Source: Duganella sp. Root1480D1 (GTDB lineage Bacteria > Pseudomonadota > Gammaproteobacteria > Burkholderiales > Burkholderiaceae_D). Taken from it: a DNA stretch of 64,000 bases. The first letter of the stretch is position 1. The number at the start of each line of letters is the position of its first letter. The stretch is taken from positions 89,546 through 153,545 of the forward strand of contig NZ_LMFZ01000007.1 in assembly GCF_001427305.1 (NCBI RefSeq), given 5' to 3'. Below the pieces are notes generated by a model that saw nothing but the letters and a program-made list of their open reading frames with translations, was not told the DNA's origin and made no database searches. Of this stretch, positions 63,962 to 64,000 are shown piece after piece. The translations under genes were made by a program, and so were the position numbers.

Positions 63962-64000
63962 ATGCATCCACGCCTGCACCTTACCCTGTCGCTCGCCAGC
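63962..64000 (+). CDS. Possible start of next gene, cut by window end
   Basis: An ATG at 63962 opens a frame (MHPRLHLTLSLAS) that could be the start of an exported protein, but there is no ribosome-binding site and only 13 codons are visible. It is as likely to be the 3' side of a minus-strand gene or non-coding. Confidence 0.2.
   Translation, partial: MHPRLHLTLSLAS

Overview
The window reads as a chromosomal segment of a high-GC betaproteobacterium of the family Oxalobacteraceae (Massilia/Duganella/Janthinobacterium type). The inference rests on uniformly GC-rich coding sequence, the chemosensory pil/chp cluster, the order aroQ-accB-accC-prmA-DUF3426 gene-pfkB kinase, a Bug-type tripartite tricarboxylate transporter, lysine/alanine-rich H1-like proteins and a SWIB protein with an H1-like tail. 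I see no tRNA, rRNA, CRISPR array, prophage or transposase gene. Most of the window is conserved core genome, with accessory patches around 9-13 kb, 37.9-49.4 kb and 58.3-60.9 kb.

Layout: 1-5.3 kb carries the twitching-motility chemosensory operon on the minus strand (pilG, pilH, pilI, pilJ, then chpA/pilL cut by the window edge; no pilK). A rubredoxin, a divergent ThiD-like kinase and hemL follow, then an orphan sensor kinase. At 9-13.8 kb are an exported-protein/lipoprotein pair of unknown role, an OafA-type acyltransferase with an SGNH domain, and CorA. From 21.3 down to 13.9 kb runs a tightly packed minus-strand cluster: mpl, yqiA, ubiC, an RNase II/R-like gene, a TonB-type gene, aroE, mtgA and a small membrane protein, mostly linked by 1- or 4-base stop/start overlaps. 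From 21.5 to 29.9 kb the plus strand carries a predicted nucleotidyltransferase-like gene, a TlpA-like thioredoxin, aroQ, accBC, prmA, a very long DUF3426 zinc-ribbon membrane protein and a PfkB-family kinase.

At 29.9-35.8 kb (minus) are DUF167, YggT, an H1-like protein, a 0.7-kb intergenic interval with a possible small RNA, a triple-CheW protein and a soluble double-PAS chemoreceptor. tctABC follows, then an accessory stretch with three orphan periplasmic binding proteins, an orphan VgrG, a ClC channel with its MarR regulator, and an MscS-type channel. nrdAB (49.5-53.7 kb) has a well-formed promoter overlapped by two NrdR boxes. pilSR, a PP0621-like gene and ypjD/ccsA follow; an ABC transporter and an M48 peptidase separate these from ffh. 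The window closes with a SWIB-domain gene and a 35-bp perfect terminator-like hairpin.

The most unusual signal is a set of dispersed intergenic palindromes. Class A copies share a GTCTGAC/GTCAGAC hairpin and an AAACCGGTAAACC flank (about 21.36-21.53, 29.88-29.92 and 50.68-50.72 kb). Class B copies share GGGGTCAG/GACCCC stem ends and a GC-TGC-GC tip while the middle of the stem differs in a pairing-compatible way (58.22-58.28 and 63.88-63.95 kb). One copy sits between nrdA and nrdB, one supplies the 3' end of the DUF167 gene, and one forms a 175-bp element with 24-bp near-perfect terminal inverted repeats. No transposase that could mobilise them lies in the window.
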